A stretch of 64,000 bases of DNA. Origin: Cytospora piceicola (Eukaryota; Ascomycota; Sordariomycetes; Diaporthales; Cytosporaceae). Where the stretch lies: contig JALQBC010000052.1 in NCBI GenBank assembly GCA_023375675.1, forward strand, positions 124,960-188,959. Reading direction: 5' to 3'. The number at the start of each line of letters is the position of its first letter. Position 1 is the stretch's first letter. Below the pieces are notes generated by a model. It had not been told where the DNA came from, searched no databases, and saw only the letters and a program-made list of their open reading frames with translations. This document shows positions 44,431 to 55,625 of the stretch, in pieces. Position numbers and translations under genes: made by a program.

Positions 44431-46234
44431 AGTCCTTGCTTGAATGGCTTCACTTTCTAAAGTGAGGCCGTGTCAAGTTCGCCGATGGAGAGTGTCCAGG
44501 TCGGTAGGCTGCTAAAGCCGGTAATTCTACTGGTAGGAGGTGTGCAGGGCTGAAAGGTAGTGGTCGATGTCCGGGGCCCCACAGTAAGGCAAGGTACCTG
44601 AAAGACCAAGGATAACTAGGTAGCCTAATTACAAGCTAAAAGTAAAGAGACTCTTGACAGGTACCTAGGTATATATATCTCAAGGGGCCTACGTCAGTGG
44701 GCCTTTGAGGGAAATAGTGTGGATAGATTATGGACTTTTGAAGGGGGGGGGGGGAGGTGAATTGTTGTGGATGAATGTAGGGAGCAGAAGGACTATCAAC
44801 AAGGTTATTCAACCACGTGCAGAGAGTCTTCACACGACAGAATTCATCTGCATCTCTCACCATATACAGTCCATATGTCACCTTGAATCATGCATATTCT
44901 CTTGAACAAGTCATGTTGATAGGGTGACTCTTGAAGCAAGAAGCAAGCATGTTGAATGAGACAAGCGGTTGAGACATGATAATCCCTCCAGAGGGGATGG
45001 AGGAGGAGATTCTGAGGGGGGGGGGTGGACAATGTTGCATGTTTCTTTCTTACTACTCTGTTCAGATCCGTATTTTAATGATCAGGATCAATAGTTTTAA
45101 CTCGCTTTTCCCCCCTTTGGCCTTTGGGGACTTGATGTCTGTCTGCAACTGCGACTGCAACCACAACTGCATCGGCAAACTGCAACAAGGGTCAAATGGA
45201 CATCTGGACCGAGGCACTTTGGACAGTTTAAGTGGAGATGGAGATCGGGAACATCTCCGCTTGGTCGGTTGGGAGCCACGGTTCCATGCACACGCCTTTT
45301 CAAAGGGCAGGCAGGATGACAGGGACTTTTATCCGTTGAACGATCACACAGGGGTATGGATTTTTAAGTCAATCACTGCCATCCATCCAGTGTTGTCCAT
45401 GGAACAATCCTACACAGTAACGGGATTGGTCAACTAGTAGGCATCAGAAACAGCCCAACGTTTTCAAAGAAGGTGGAAAAGTGAGAATCTGATTGACTAC
45501 AAGTTGCGATTGTCTTCCAGTGTTGCGTCTTTGGGAGTTCGAGATTTGAGTGAGTACCTACAGTACTTGGGTCAGTGGCTGAAACAACTGACTAATTCCA
45601 GGGTGAAGTAAATGATCAATAAATGATTATAGCAATGGATAATGGAGTGATTGAAGCTGACCGTGGCAAATAATAACAACCTTGGAAGTTCATATTGATC
45701 ACCACTGATCCGATCTGTTGGGATTCGGCATTCTGGCAGTCTGGCAGTCCACAGGTGTGTACAGAATACTGGGGCTGCTGGGCATATGCTGGGAAAGGGG
45801 CAATTTGGAAATCAAATACACAGTGAAGATGGATGGAGATCATGGAGTGGAGATGACTGAAGGGGTGAAGTTCAAGGTCGCCAACAAGCGTACTTATTGG
45901 TGGTAGGTATATGCCCCGGGTTATCTCACTGAAACGCCGGTTATCCTTCCAGCTGCCAGCTGGTAAATACTTGGCTGTCAGCTGGCAGACCCCCACACAT
46001 GGCCCACGCATGGCCTGGTCTGTGCGCACACAACCGACTTTCACAAAATTGCTAGAAGAGGCTTAGCGCCTCTTTAGCCTTTGGGAAGAAGAGCTGGGCA
46101 AAGTCCGCCAAAACTTTTCCCATACTTCTACCCATCTTCCTCCTTCTCCCGACATCCCACTGCGCTTCGACAGCAAACCGACCACCAACCCTTCCAGTCA
46201 ATCTCCCCAAGGAAATCCATCGAAATCATTCAAA
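44431..46234. other. divergent intergenic spacer
   Basis: 1.8 kb between the acyl-CoA synthetase and rps19. It holds two poly-G runs (about 44741-44753 and 45016-45025), a TACCTAGGTA palindrome (44662-44671) and, just before rps19, a pyrimidine-rich tract (about 46118-46160) as is common at fungal ribosomal protein promoters. No gene seen. Confidence 0.5.
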
Positions 46235-47134
46235 ATGGGTGGCGGTGTTACTGTTCGCGATGTTGATGTAGGTCTCACAACTCTCCCAATCTGAAGGAAA
46301 CGCTCGAATCCAGTCGACCTGGAACCCGAAAACAACGAACGACAAATCCACACACACATACACGATCGCACTCCATCGATGCCATGGACGAGAGAGAGAG
46401 AACGAAAGAGAACACAACAACTCGATCGACTCGATCGACTCTGTGCAGCACAATGGAGTGGCAACATATATACACACACACATGAAGATACCGTTAGAGC
46501 AGGCGTGAGGGAGTCGAAAGACTTCTGAAGACGGAATGGTTGCTGATGGTTTTCTTCTCGTATTCAGGCGCACAAGTTCATCAACGCATACGCTGCTTTC
46601 TTGAAGCGTCAGGGAAAGCTGCCCATCCCCGGTATGTGCCACCCCAATTTGTCCCCACTGCAGTGTCTGTTCCACTCCGAATGCTGACGAGTTCTCGATC
46701 ACCAGGTTGGGTTGACACGGTCAAGACTGGCCCCGCCAAGGAGATGCCCCCCCAGGACATCGACTGGTTCTACATCCGTGCCGCCTCCGTCGCCCGCCAC
46801 GTCTACATGCGCAAGACCGTCGGTGTTGGCCGTCTCCGCAAGGTTCACGGTACCGCCCGTAACCGTGGATCCCGTCCTTCCCACCACGTTAACGCCTCCG
46901 GCTCCGTCGACCGCAAGGCCATGCAGTCCCTTGCCAAGATTGGCATCCTCGAGATCGATGAGGACAAGGGTGGCCGCCGTATCACCCAGGCCGGCCAGCG
47001 TGATCTGGACCGTACGTTACACTTCCGAGATATTATCATGGTTGTTTTTTGCGAGGACGGAATACTGACATTTCTTTCCTATAGGCATTGCTGCCCAGAC
47101 CGTTGAGGCTGAGGAGGATGAGGATGACGAGTAA
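46235..47134 (+). CDS. rps19: 40S ribosomal protein S19 (eS19)
   Basis: Small-subunit ribosomal protein needed for 18S rRNA maturation and 40S assembly. Exons: 46235-46267, 46568-46631, 46706-47011, 47085-47134; 150 residues, all phases agreeing. The protein begins MGGGVTVRDVD, then AHKFINAYAAFLKRQGKLPI, WVDTVKTGPAKEMPPQDIDW, FYIRAASVARHVYMRK, VGVGRLRKVHG, RNRGSRPSHH and GRRITQAGQRDLDRIAAQ, with an acidic tail. This is the eS19 sequence nearly end to end. The first intron is long (300 bp) and follows only 11 codons, a common layout for ribosomal protein genes. Unlike the hypothetical genes around it, codon use is strongly C-ending, as expected for very high expression. It converges on mdm10. 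Confidence 0.98.
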
Positions 47135-47686
47135 ATGCTTCGCCCAAAGCTTGCAGGAATCGTAATGGCGTCCGGTTTGGACTTAATGGATTGGTCATAG
47201 GCGTCTAAAATGGATCATATCATATGGATTGATCAGGGTTTTCGTCTCGGATTTTGGGAAAATGATACCACGTCGACATGATCCGTTGCTTCCCGGTGTT
47301 GGTGAAATATACCACAAAGAGAAGCCCCAATCCAAGTCCGTCCGCGCCATCAAATCAACTTATGTTCGACCATCATACGGTCGTCCAGTCAAGTTTGCCT
47401 TTGTTGTCCATGTTGTCTTCGTTCTGCTACACCGCGACACAAGCTGAAGATGCTTGATTGATTGTACATTGCTCGCTCTAGCTTCAAGCGGTGCTGCCAA
47501 CGGCCGCCAGATCTCAGGGGTGTTTTAATAAGATCAAACCCGGCCCCCGTATCACCTCTCCAAGCAACCCTGTGCAAGGGGGGTATTCCCACTCGCCTTC
47601 CGCCATATTTTGGTCATTGGCCCATTTTTATTGCACGCCGCCCCGTGATACACGTCTAAATCGCCATTCCTCTGGCCCACCACCGC
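47135..47686. other. convergent intergenic spacer
   Basis: 552 bp between the converging rps19 and mdm10 stops, with no additional gene seen. Confidence 0.6.
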
Positions 47687-49251
47687 TCAGGAAGAGAACT
47701 GAACGGCCAACCCCACTCCCCGGAACGGCGCATCCAGCCTCTTTAAATCAATGTCCGACCCCAGACTGAACAGCAACGACTTGTACCGGCTCTCATACAG
47801 GAGCCCTAGCCTCATGTGCAGGTCGCAGCGACACTTGAGTACGCCCGCCGAGATTTCGTCCTCTGGCTCGTCCGCCTTGGTGATCTTCTCCCCTGTTGTA
47901 GGGTCGTAAGTCTCTTCTGGGGTGGTACTGTTGTCGCCGTTGCCGTCAAGTCGCCATTCCAACTTGGCTTGGAAGCTTCGCTCCCGGTATGCGGGCTGGT
48001 TGGGAGGAGAGACGGACGGGGCAGGTGTTGTCGTAGTCGAAATCAATGTCGTGTCGGTTGGTTCCAGGGGCGTCATGGCCGCCATGGAAGTCGGATCAAC
48101 CTCCTTGCGATCCACGAGTTCCCCCTTGGCAATACCATTCATCTCGTCCATATTCTTCAGGGCCGCCTCCGCTATGCCAGCCTCAGCCGCCGCCTCGGCC
48201 CCCTCGTCCTCGTCCATGGCCGCCCCAGGTGCCAAGGGGCCCCTCTTCCTCCACAACTCCATGCCCACGGCCCACTCGCTCTCGTAGCTGTACACGTTGA
48301 AGCCAAACATGCTCGCCAGCGTACAGTCCCCCGCCTGGACCGTGTACGTGGCGCTCATGTGGCCCAGCAGGTTAAACGTCAGCGTCGCGGCGAGCGGCGT
48401 CCCCGCGTGGGTCGGCAGCGTCTGGAACCGGCCCCCGATGGACATGCCGCCCGACTTGTTCAGCAGGCCGTAGTAGATCTCGCCGCCGACCGAGAAGCGC
48501 CCGTTGATGCGCTCCCTGTTGTTGTCCTCGGGGGGCGGGGGCGGCAGGGGCGGCAGTGCCGCCGGCGGCTCCGGGGGGCCGCCGGCCGGCGAGGCCGGGT
48601 TCGTCACGTTCCAGAGGCCCCGGAGGCCCAGCACGCCGCCGTCCGAGGACGCGAGCGTCTCCACGCCGAACCTGCCGTTGGGGTCGTCCCACTGGGCCAG
48701 CCCGAGCAGCGTCGCGCCGTGCCTCAGGCGCTCCTGGCTGACGGCCCTCAGCGACAGGTTGACCTGCCTGCTCACCCTGCACGCCACCAGGGCCTCCAGG
48801 CTGTTCTGCGGGAGGTAGAGTCGCCCGTACACCAGGCTGTGGCCCACGGCATGGTTGACGGCCCTCGTGCTCAGTTCCCTGTAGCACTGGAGCAGGTTCT
48901 GCAGGGGGATCTGGTCGGAGGATGTGGTCAAGGTTGGGTCCGTCAGGGGGCGGGTAGAGTACAGGTAAGATATCCAGCCATCCTTGATGCCGATGCTGTA
49001 GGACGTGCCGAACCGGGGGCGCACGAAGGAGCTGAGTGTTATCCGGCTCCCGGAGGGCGTGGGGAAGTGCAACAGGGAGCGGGAATTCAGGTCGAGGTTG
49101 GAGTACTGAGAGGTCGGGTATTAGTGGGAGTGAGAGATGATGTATGCTGGACCGGGGGGAGGTGCATTGAGCGTACACTGGTGTCGTAGGTGTTGCCCCC
49201 GCTGGCGGTGACGAAGGCTTCTTGCAGGTAATCTATGAAGTCGCGCATCAT
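47687..49251 (-). CDS. mdm10: mitochondrial distribution and morphology protein 10
   Basis: Outer-membrane beta-barrel of mitochondria, a subunit of the ERMES ER-mitochondria tether and a partner of the SAM complex in assembling Tom40. The N-terminus (MRDFIDYLQEAFVTASGGN) followed, after the intron, by YSNLDLNSRSLLHFPTPSGS and SFVRPRFGTSYSIG is the classic Mdm10 start. Further marks: YLYSTRPL, GRLYLPQNSLEALVACRVS, FSVGGEIYYGLLNKSGGMS, LTFNLLGHMSATYTVQ and the terminal barrel strand GVGLAVQFSS. Exons: 49251-49177 and 49105-47687 with a 71 bp intron; 497 residues. Two Pro/Ala- and Glu/Ala-rich inserts (about residues 185-205 and 300-365) lie between strands, as in other filamentous fungi. The ATG at 49251 is followed at once by another ATG; either could initiate. 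Confidence 0.96.
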
Positions 49252-50255
49252 GGGCGGCCCGGCCGAGACGCCGTCTCGGAAAGGGAAGGACGCGTTGAGA
49301 GGACGAGATGCGCGTGAGTGAGGATCGCGACGTGCACTCAGCAGCTGGTGAGTGTTGAGGGCCCGTGCGAGCCAAGCCAAGCCAAGTGTGTACTCTACCT
49401 ACTTAGTACACAGCAAATTCAGTGCTTAATTGCCCCTAAAACCGCCTGCTGGGATTCCCCCGCACGGGCCATAGTTTACTTGATGCTCTTTTGCTGGAGG
49501 CAACACAACCACTACTGAAGTACCTAGGTAGGTACTTAAGTCAGTAGGTACACGATTTCCAGCAAAGCGAAGCCTACCGTCTCACTGTTGTCGGAAATCT
49601 TGTGGTGTTCCTTGGTGTTTTGGTGTGTTTGAGGAGCCCCCTCCAAGGACCAAACATCGACCATATCCTGAGCTACGGAAGCCACATGCTCCCTAATATA
49701 AAGTAAGTTTATCCATGTGGTACTTTGCCCTCATAGATTGATCAATCCCTATTTTTTTATTTTCCGGTATCCTATTCGCAACTTTCATCAAAACTTTGTG
49801 ATCCGTGATCCGTGATCTGTATCAAATCGAACTCCGTGTCGGATTCCATCTTGATACCAAAATGAAAACCAAAAATACACTTTTCAACTTTTGATCCCGA
49901 CCTCGACAGTACGCACAACTGACACACCTCTCCCTGTATCGTTTCCGGCGTACCTCGAAAACATCTCAAAATACTGCAAGTCGTCTACCCTTGGACTAGG
50001 GCAACCCGCCTTCTGTCGGTAACGTCCCCGGTCATGATAAAAATCGTGAACAAATAGACCCCTCTGCAATAATGATGACCGGTAAGCACAAAATAAAGTC
50101 ATCCAGGAAAAGACCAAAACAAAATAGAGTAAGAACAGCCTAGAAAGCCACCACCCCCCAACCACTCGGTGCAGAAGACTGCACCAAACATGATGGCATG
50201 TAAGCCCTCAGTGCTTGGATTCATGCTGAAGTCTCGGGGATGAACGTCGGAGAAT
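49252..50255. other. intergenic spacer
   Basis: 1.0 kb; mdm10 promoter on the left and the 3' side of the ankyrin-deaminase-chromodomain gene on the right. TACCTAGGTA palindrome at 49521-49530 next to a TACTTAAG word. No gene seen. Confidence 0.5.
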
Positions 50256-52206
50256 TCAAGAATCGTCAGACAGCAGCTCCACATCTTCCATCCCATCATC
50301 TGCTTCGCAGGCTTTGATGGCTTGCCAGTACTCGTCAATGAGGCGCCGGCAGTTGGCCAGGTTCTTCACGGGCTCCCATGTACTGCGAGGCGACCCTTCC
50401 CTCCACTGGACTTTGTATTTTTTATCTTCCGGATTGTAGTCCACAATATTCTCGGCATCATACTCCGAAGATGACTCCCGCGACCGGTCATTCGCCGCAT
50501 TGTAGCCGTAACGCAATCGAAGTTGATCTCCGAAATCAGTCGGCGGTATGGGCCTCACGTTGAAGTCAGGCCAGCGGGGGAGGTTGTTCTGGGGAGGTTC
50601 GACAATCGGCGAGCGACCCTTGCGGTATGGATCCGAGGCATGTCGCCGAAGCCGTCGTCGAGGGTGGTCTCGGCGATGCGTTCCTTCGGACGCGGGCAAG
50701 GGTGGCGAAGGATCAGCGGCGGCATCTTCAACTGTCGCATCGGTATTGGCAGTAGCAGTGGCGGCGTTGTCGTCGTCGTCTTCTTGGTTGACAGTCACGG
50801 AACTATCGTAGGTTTCATCGTCGTACCCATCATCAACGATCTCATCTTCGTATTCGCAATCATCTTGGGTATTCTGGGCGTTTCCCGCGACTCTGCTGCT
50901 ATCATCGAAGATCCGCAGTCGTGGCCGCTGGCCTTCGGTAAACCACTCTCGAGACTTCCATTCGATGAGAAGACCAGCCTTCTTGTGAAGAAGCCGCAGG
51001 AACTAGAAAGGCGTGTTATTCATGTGCTGCAGGGGGACAGGTATTATAGTATACTCACATTGATACAAGATGGACACGGTTTGTGGTCCAACTCGATCAG
51101 GGTCTCCCTCAGCCTTGTAGGCAACTGAGGCGAGATCTCCTTCAGTCTCGCGATATTTTCCACAGTGACTTCGTCGGTGTCCAAGGCTTCAGCGAGCGCT
51201 TCCCTCAACACCCAAGCTCCCAGCTGCTTTTCGGCATGGCAACGGAAGAATGCGCCCGTTTTAAGCCTCGGTTCCCCGGACCATCGCTATTAAAATATCG
51301 TTATCAGTACTAGTTCTGTCGTAGTTGTGGAATGAAGAAGTCATAGAAACCTACGTAGTCAAGCCTGTGACCTCCAAGCGTAAACCCGTATATACTACAG
51401 ATACGGTGGACGAGACCTGTGTAGGACTTGTTGCAAAGGACGTCTTCACCCTTGACGCCAGCCCAGCCTGAAATCGCGAACTTGGAGATTTTGACCTCGT
51501 TCTTTCCGCGGATGATTCCACTGCTCTTGCGGCCTAGAACAATGTTGACTTCAGTTGCTCCGAGACGTCGGAGCTCCGCTACTTCGAGATGTTTGCCGCA
51601 TCGTAAAAATACTAGGCGGGGAAGGGGCGTGTCTGTTGGTGGCGTTTCTGCTGGTGGCGTTTCTGCTGGTGGTGTGTCTGCTGATGGCGTGTCTGCTGAT
51701 GGCGTGTCTGCTGACGGCGTGTCTTGGAGGACGGTCCCCGGGGGGCGCAAGTTCCTCGAACGTAGTATATTTGAGCGACGTCGGGGCCGTGAGGTCTTGT
51801 TGGCATATTTCAGAATTTTCAGCGAGTACTGAATAGTGTTTTGCCCACTTAGGCAAGGGCCGGCCGTAGCGATTCCTTGGTACCTAAGAATGAGGTCGCG
51901 AGTAAACGCGCCCTGGATGTAGTCTATGACAGGATGGCCTTGATGATCTCTGCTTTCCAAGGCAGCCCCGTTCTTCAACAGGTATTGGAAGATCTCGGCC
52001 CGACCGAAGAGAGTAGCCAGCATTAACGGCGTGGTACCCGTTGATGACCGGGCGTTTACTCCCAGCTCGCGCGACCGGAGCAGGGCGCGGACCTTCTGAT
52101 GATCATTTTCGAGTACGGCCGCGTGGAGAGCTGTAAGGCCGTCAGGGAGGGCTGCCTCCATCGCCATCGCATTGTTGCTACCAGCTACACGTGGCTGGTC
52201 AGCCAT
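50256..52206 (-). CDS. ankyrin-repeat / deaminase-like / chromodomain protein
   Basis: Three exons joined in phase: 52206-51355, 51286-51059, 51002-50256; 608 residues. Residues about 20-110 are ankyrin repeats (GLTALHAAVLENDHQKVRAL; GTTPLMLATLFGRAEIFQYL). Residues about 160-195 are a DTPSA-type pentapeptide repeat. Exon 2 holds RTGAF-like sequence then FFRCHAEKQLGAWVL (His301, Glu303) and, 50 residues on, HKPCPSC (Cys355, Cys358). HAE plus PCxxC is the zinc-binding, catalytic signature of the cytidine-deaminase fold, and FLRLLHKKAGLLIEW after it fits the next strand-helix. After an acidic linker, residues about 541-587 form a chromodomain (YDAENIVDYNPEDKKYKVQW, then STWEPVKNL and LIDEYWQ) of the histone-methyl-lysine reader kind. 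Nuclear location is inferred. The deaminase subfamily (SsdA-like, DYW-like or other) and substrate are unknown. Confidence 0.85.
51626..51715. repeat. 15-bp coding minisatellite
   Basis: Six 15-bp units of the GGCGTGTCTGCTGAT type inside exon 1 of the ankyrin-deaminase gene, encoding the DTPSA/ETPPA pentapeptide repeats. A seventh partial unit follows. Because it is a multiple of three, copy-number change would alter linker length without breaking the frame. Confidence 0.92.
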
Positions 52207-52920
52207 ATTCAGCAGAGGGTTGGTAAAATGTAGAAAGTTATGAAGTTAGAAGAAGAGAAAGGGTAACAGGATGGACGCATTCGAGACCAATATGACAAAG
52301 GCGTATATGATGAAGATATGTTCTGAACTCAGGAAGTGATAATGAGAGCCGACGACGCCGTGGAAGTTATCGAGGACTTCGAAGTGAGCCGTTGAGGTTG
52401 GAGATGTAAGACACGAAAAGGCGCGGTGGAATGAAATCAACGTAGACACCAGCCCTGCAGCCCTGGGAGAAACAGGCAGGTACTTAGTTGTGACACAACT
52501 TAAAAGTTTAAGTAGGTAGTCTAGGTACGAATAACTTTCTGCGCCAGTCTCCTTCAAGGACGTTGAAGTTTCTTCGAGCTCCCAACTCGAAAGTTTGCTC
52601 AAGGAGGTAGAAGGCATCGATCGCACTCGGCAACCGCAACACGCTGGGAAATATCAAGTGCCCACAGCCGACGGTGGAAGATGCTAATGAGAATGAATAG
52701 CCATTAGGCAGTAGTATTATTTGATGATTTCTAATTGATACAAGGAGGGCGGTGCATTGCAGCTGATCGTGACACCTACCTACTTAATTACATAGCCAGA
52801 CATGCCCTCATATATGTACTTAAGTATGTACCCTTGACAATAGACTATATCTCTGTCGGCGCCGCATCGAGTCGCGGCACCACGCCAGCGTCGAACGTTG
52901 CAGATGTAGGACCAGACTGC
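52207..52920. other. intergenic spacer
   Basis: 714 bp upstream of the ankyrin-deaminase gene and downstream of the permease. A minus-strand open frame (52246-52626) is most likely 5' leader. TACTTAAGTA palindrome at 52817-52826. Confidence 0.5.
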
Positions 52921-54528
52921 TTATCGGCCAATATACTTCAGCTCGAGGTACCTCAGAGGCACATACAAGACCAAGGTGAAGCCAAAGGCCAGCTCGTTCG
53001 CCAGGTCACCACCCGCACTCCCTACCAACTTGCCCAGTGGCCCAGTGAACCAGGTCTCGACCATCCCAAGCACCCAGCCGACAACCCCCACGAGGAACGC
53101 CACCAGCGCAGCGAGACCAATAGGCAGTCGCTTGGGGTCGTTCCAGCCTTCGAGGTCGTAGTTGTCGGCGGAGCCCTTACGGAATATGTAATGCTCGCAC
53201 CAGACGATCACGAAGAACGACGTGGCCCAGTACCCGAGCAGCGACAGGAAGTTCTGCAGATAGGCGTTCAGGTGCTCCCTTCCTCCGGCAGCGATTCCAA
53301 AGGTGATACCAAACAGAACCAGCGTCCAGACAAACCGAGGGACGCGGGCCAGAGGTCGCGCAAACTGTTGCACGGAGAGCGCGCAACTGTACAGGTTGAT
53401 GCAGTTCATACCGATTCCTGAAAGTACGAGGACCACAAGGACGAACTTGGCGAAGCCACGAGGGTAGAGCATCTTCTGGATCAGGAACCCGACGCCCTGG
53501 TCATTGTAAATATCCGCCAGGGCTGGCTCGGCGCCCATGGACGATCCGATGCAGCATCCGAGGACCATACCCACACAGGTCGAAAGGCCGATGCCCATAG
53601 TGGTCAAAGTGAAGATCTTGAGCTTGGAGCTATATTATTATCAGATTAGTAACAAACCAAGGTCTTCTGCGAAGAAGACATACGTATTGCGCGGGTGGAG
53701 GACATAAAAGTCAGCCGCGATGGTCGCCCACGAGACCGAGGAGCCGTACACAATCGCCAGCAGTGACAGCACGTTGCCGCTCAGGTCCGTCCCCTTCAAG
53801 GTGCTTTTGGTATGGATATCTGCCCGCGGTGCCATCTCCCCATACATAACCATAAAGAGCACAAAGAAGATGGCCCAGGCGTACTTCTGGTACTCCAAAA
53901 TAGCACGGAGACCACAGAAGTTCAGGACGGAACTGCAGACAGCGACGATGACGATGCCCACGATGGACGAGACCTTGCCGTTGGACACGGCCGAGAGGGC
54001 AGAGCCGGCCGTGATGCAGCCCACGGCACTCCATCCGATCTGGGAGATAACATTGAGAAACGCCACGATCTTGGCGGGGTACCAGCCGAAGCTGTACCGC
54101 GCCAGACTCATCTCGCGCAGACCCATGGGGCCCATGGTGGCGCAGAATCCGGCGACCATGGCCCCGAGGAGCGTGCCAAAGATGGTGATGGGGATGGTCT
54201 GGCTCAGGTCCAAGCCGAGCTCCCATCCCAGGAAGCCCGTCGACATGCACGACACGTTCATAGTGGCGCCCGCCCACAGCAGGGCCATGGTCGCCTGCTG
54301 GTGCCACGACTGCGGCTTCTGTTCCTCGGGCAGGACGCGCTGAATGGCTTGCGACTCGATGCCCAGCTTGCGATCCAGGGCGGCCTCGAGGATGAGGAGC
54401 CTGTCGAGGATGCCGGTACCCTTAGCGTGGGAGGTTTCATGGACCGAGGCGTTCTCCGACGATGATGACTCGGTGGTCTTCGCCGCCACCGCCACGTGGT
54501 CGAGCTGCTTCTCTTCGTCGTGAACCAT
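52921..54528 (-). CDS. NCS1 purine-cytosine permease (Fcy2-like)
   Basis: Proton-coupled nucleobase importer of the plasma membrane. Exons 54528-53684 and 53629-52921 with a 54 bp intron; 517 residues in phase, about 12 membrane segments. The cytosolic N-terminus ends in GIESQAIQRVLPEEQ, then comes helix 1 with WAGATMNVSCMSTGFLGWEL, the helix 2-4 motif GFCATMGPMGLREMSLARYS, FGWYPAKIVAFLNVISQIGW, SWATIAADFYV and, after the intron, FTLTTMGIGLSTC, then GIGMNCINLYSCALSVQQF. These are hallmarks of the Fcy2 branch (cytosine, adenine, guanine, hypoxanthine) rather than the uracil/allantoin branch, though substrate range cannot be read from sequence alone. The same strand carries the deaminase-like gene 714 bp downstream; co-operation between the two is speculation. 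Confidence 0.93.
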
Positions 54529-55625
54529 TTTGGCTTGGTGATTCCGCCGTGTCGATGTATGCGCTGGCGTTAATTATGCGATCTCCCCCCGGGCTGGGGA
54601 GAGAAAGAAAAAAGGAAGGAGAAGAAAGAAAAGAAGTCAAAGAGCAGTTCGACTGTTGCGGCGACATCTTTAAATTTTTCTTTAGTGCGGTGGGGGTGCA
54701 TGGCGTTGCAATCAGACGTCGTCCGTTACTCGCGTTATCGCCGTACGTAAGTGCTAGCTTTGCATTTCTCCTTCCAGACGTGGATCTGCGGCCCACATTT
54801 CCAGGGACAGAATACCAGGAATACTGATCCTGCTGGATAAGGCCATACTGTTTACCCAGTAGTAGATACTGGTAGATATATATATATGGGTAATCAGACT
54901 GCATATCAGGCGTGGCGACATGTCTCAAACGTTACATCGTTTATCAGTCACAAATCCTGCAAACCGTAATCATGTAACATGTAAGAGCAATCAAGAGAGC
55001 CGCATGCTGATGAAGTCCAGATGTCGTTGGGAGTCCGTCCATATTGCCTCGCCATATCAAGGGTCCATCCAGCCCTTTTGATGCTCATACTGGGCGCATC
55101 CCCCCCCCCTATGCTCTTTTTTCCTCCGGATGTCCAACACCAACCAGCTCACCACCACAGCGTGACGGGTAACGGAAAATATTCCAAGACAATGATCCAG
55201 ACTCTAGTTTTCATAGTGGATATCTGCATCTGGCATATCGTTGTCTCTCACCCTCGCATGCTCCATTCATCTGTGACTCTGAGCTGACCCAAGCTTGCGA
55301 TGTCGACTCACATGCCCGTGGAGGGTCGGTCACCAGGCATACGGCAGCCCTCATGACCGAATGATCAGTCTCAGCTGCCAGGTATCCACTCCGTCAGTTT
55401 CAACGGTCTTAAAAGGACAAATAAATCCTTTCTATCCTCCTGGAGGAAAACACTTAAGCCATGTTATTAGCATTCTTTCGTGTATTAACTCAACCGCGCA
55501 AAATTTAGCCCCCACCCTCCTCCCTTTTCTTTCATGGCAAGCGGAGCACAACAATATCGGAACAGTGAAATCAACAAGCAGCAGACCTCAAGACTCTGGG
55601 CGGACAACTTGATACGTATTCAACT
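54529..55625. other. divergent intergenic spacer
   Basis: 1.1 kb upstream of the permease and of the next plus-strand gene. Purine-rich tract at about 54600-54640 (permease leader). No other gene supported. Confidence 0.5.

Noticed and set aside
44741..44753. poly-G run considered as a regulatory or quadruplex element
   Set aside because: A single homopolymer run without spaced G-tracts is common in fungal spacers and gives no specific support.
47816..49189. 457-codon plus-strand frame opposite mdm10
   Set aside because: It is the antisense of the well-supported mdm10 coding sequence and is open because of GC-rich codon bias.
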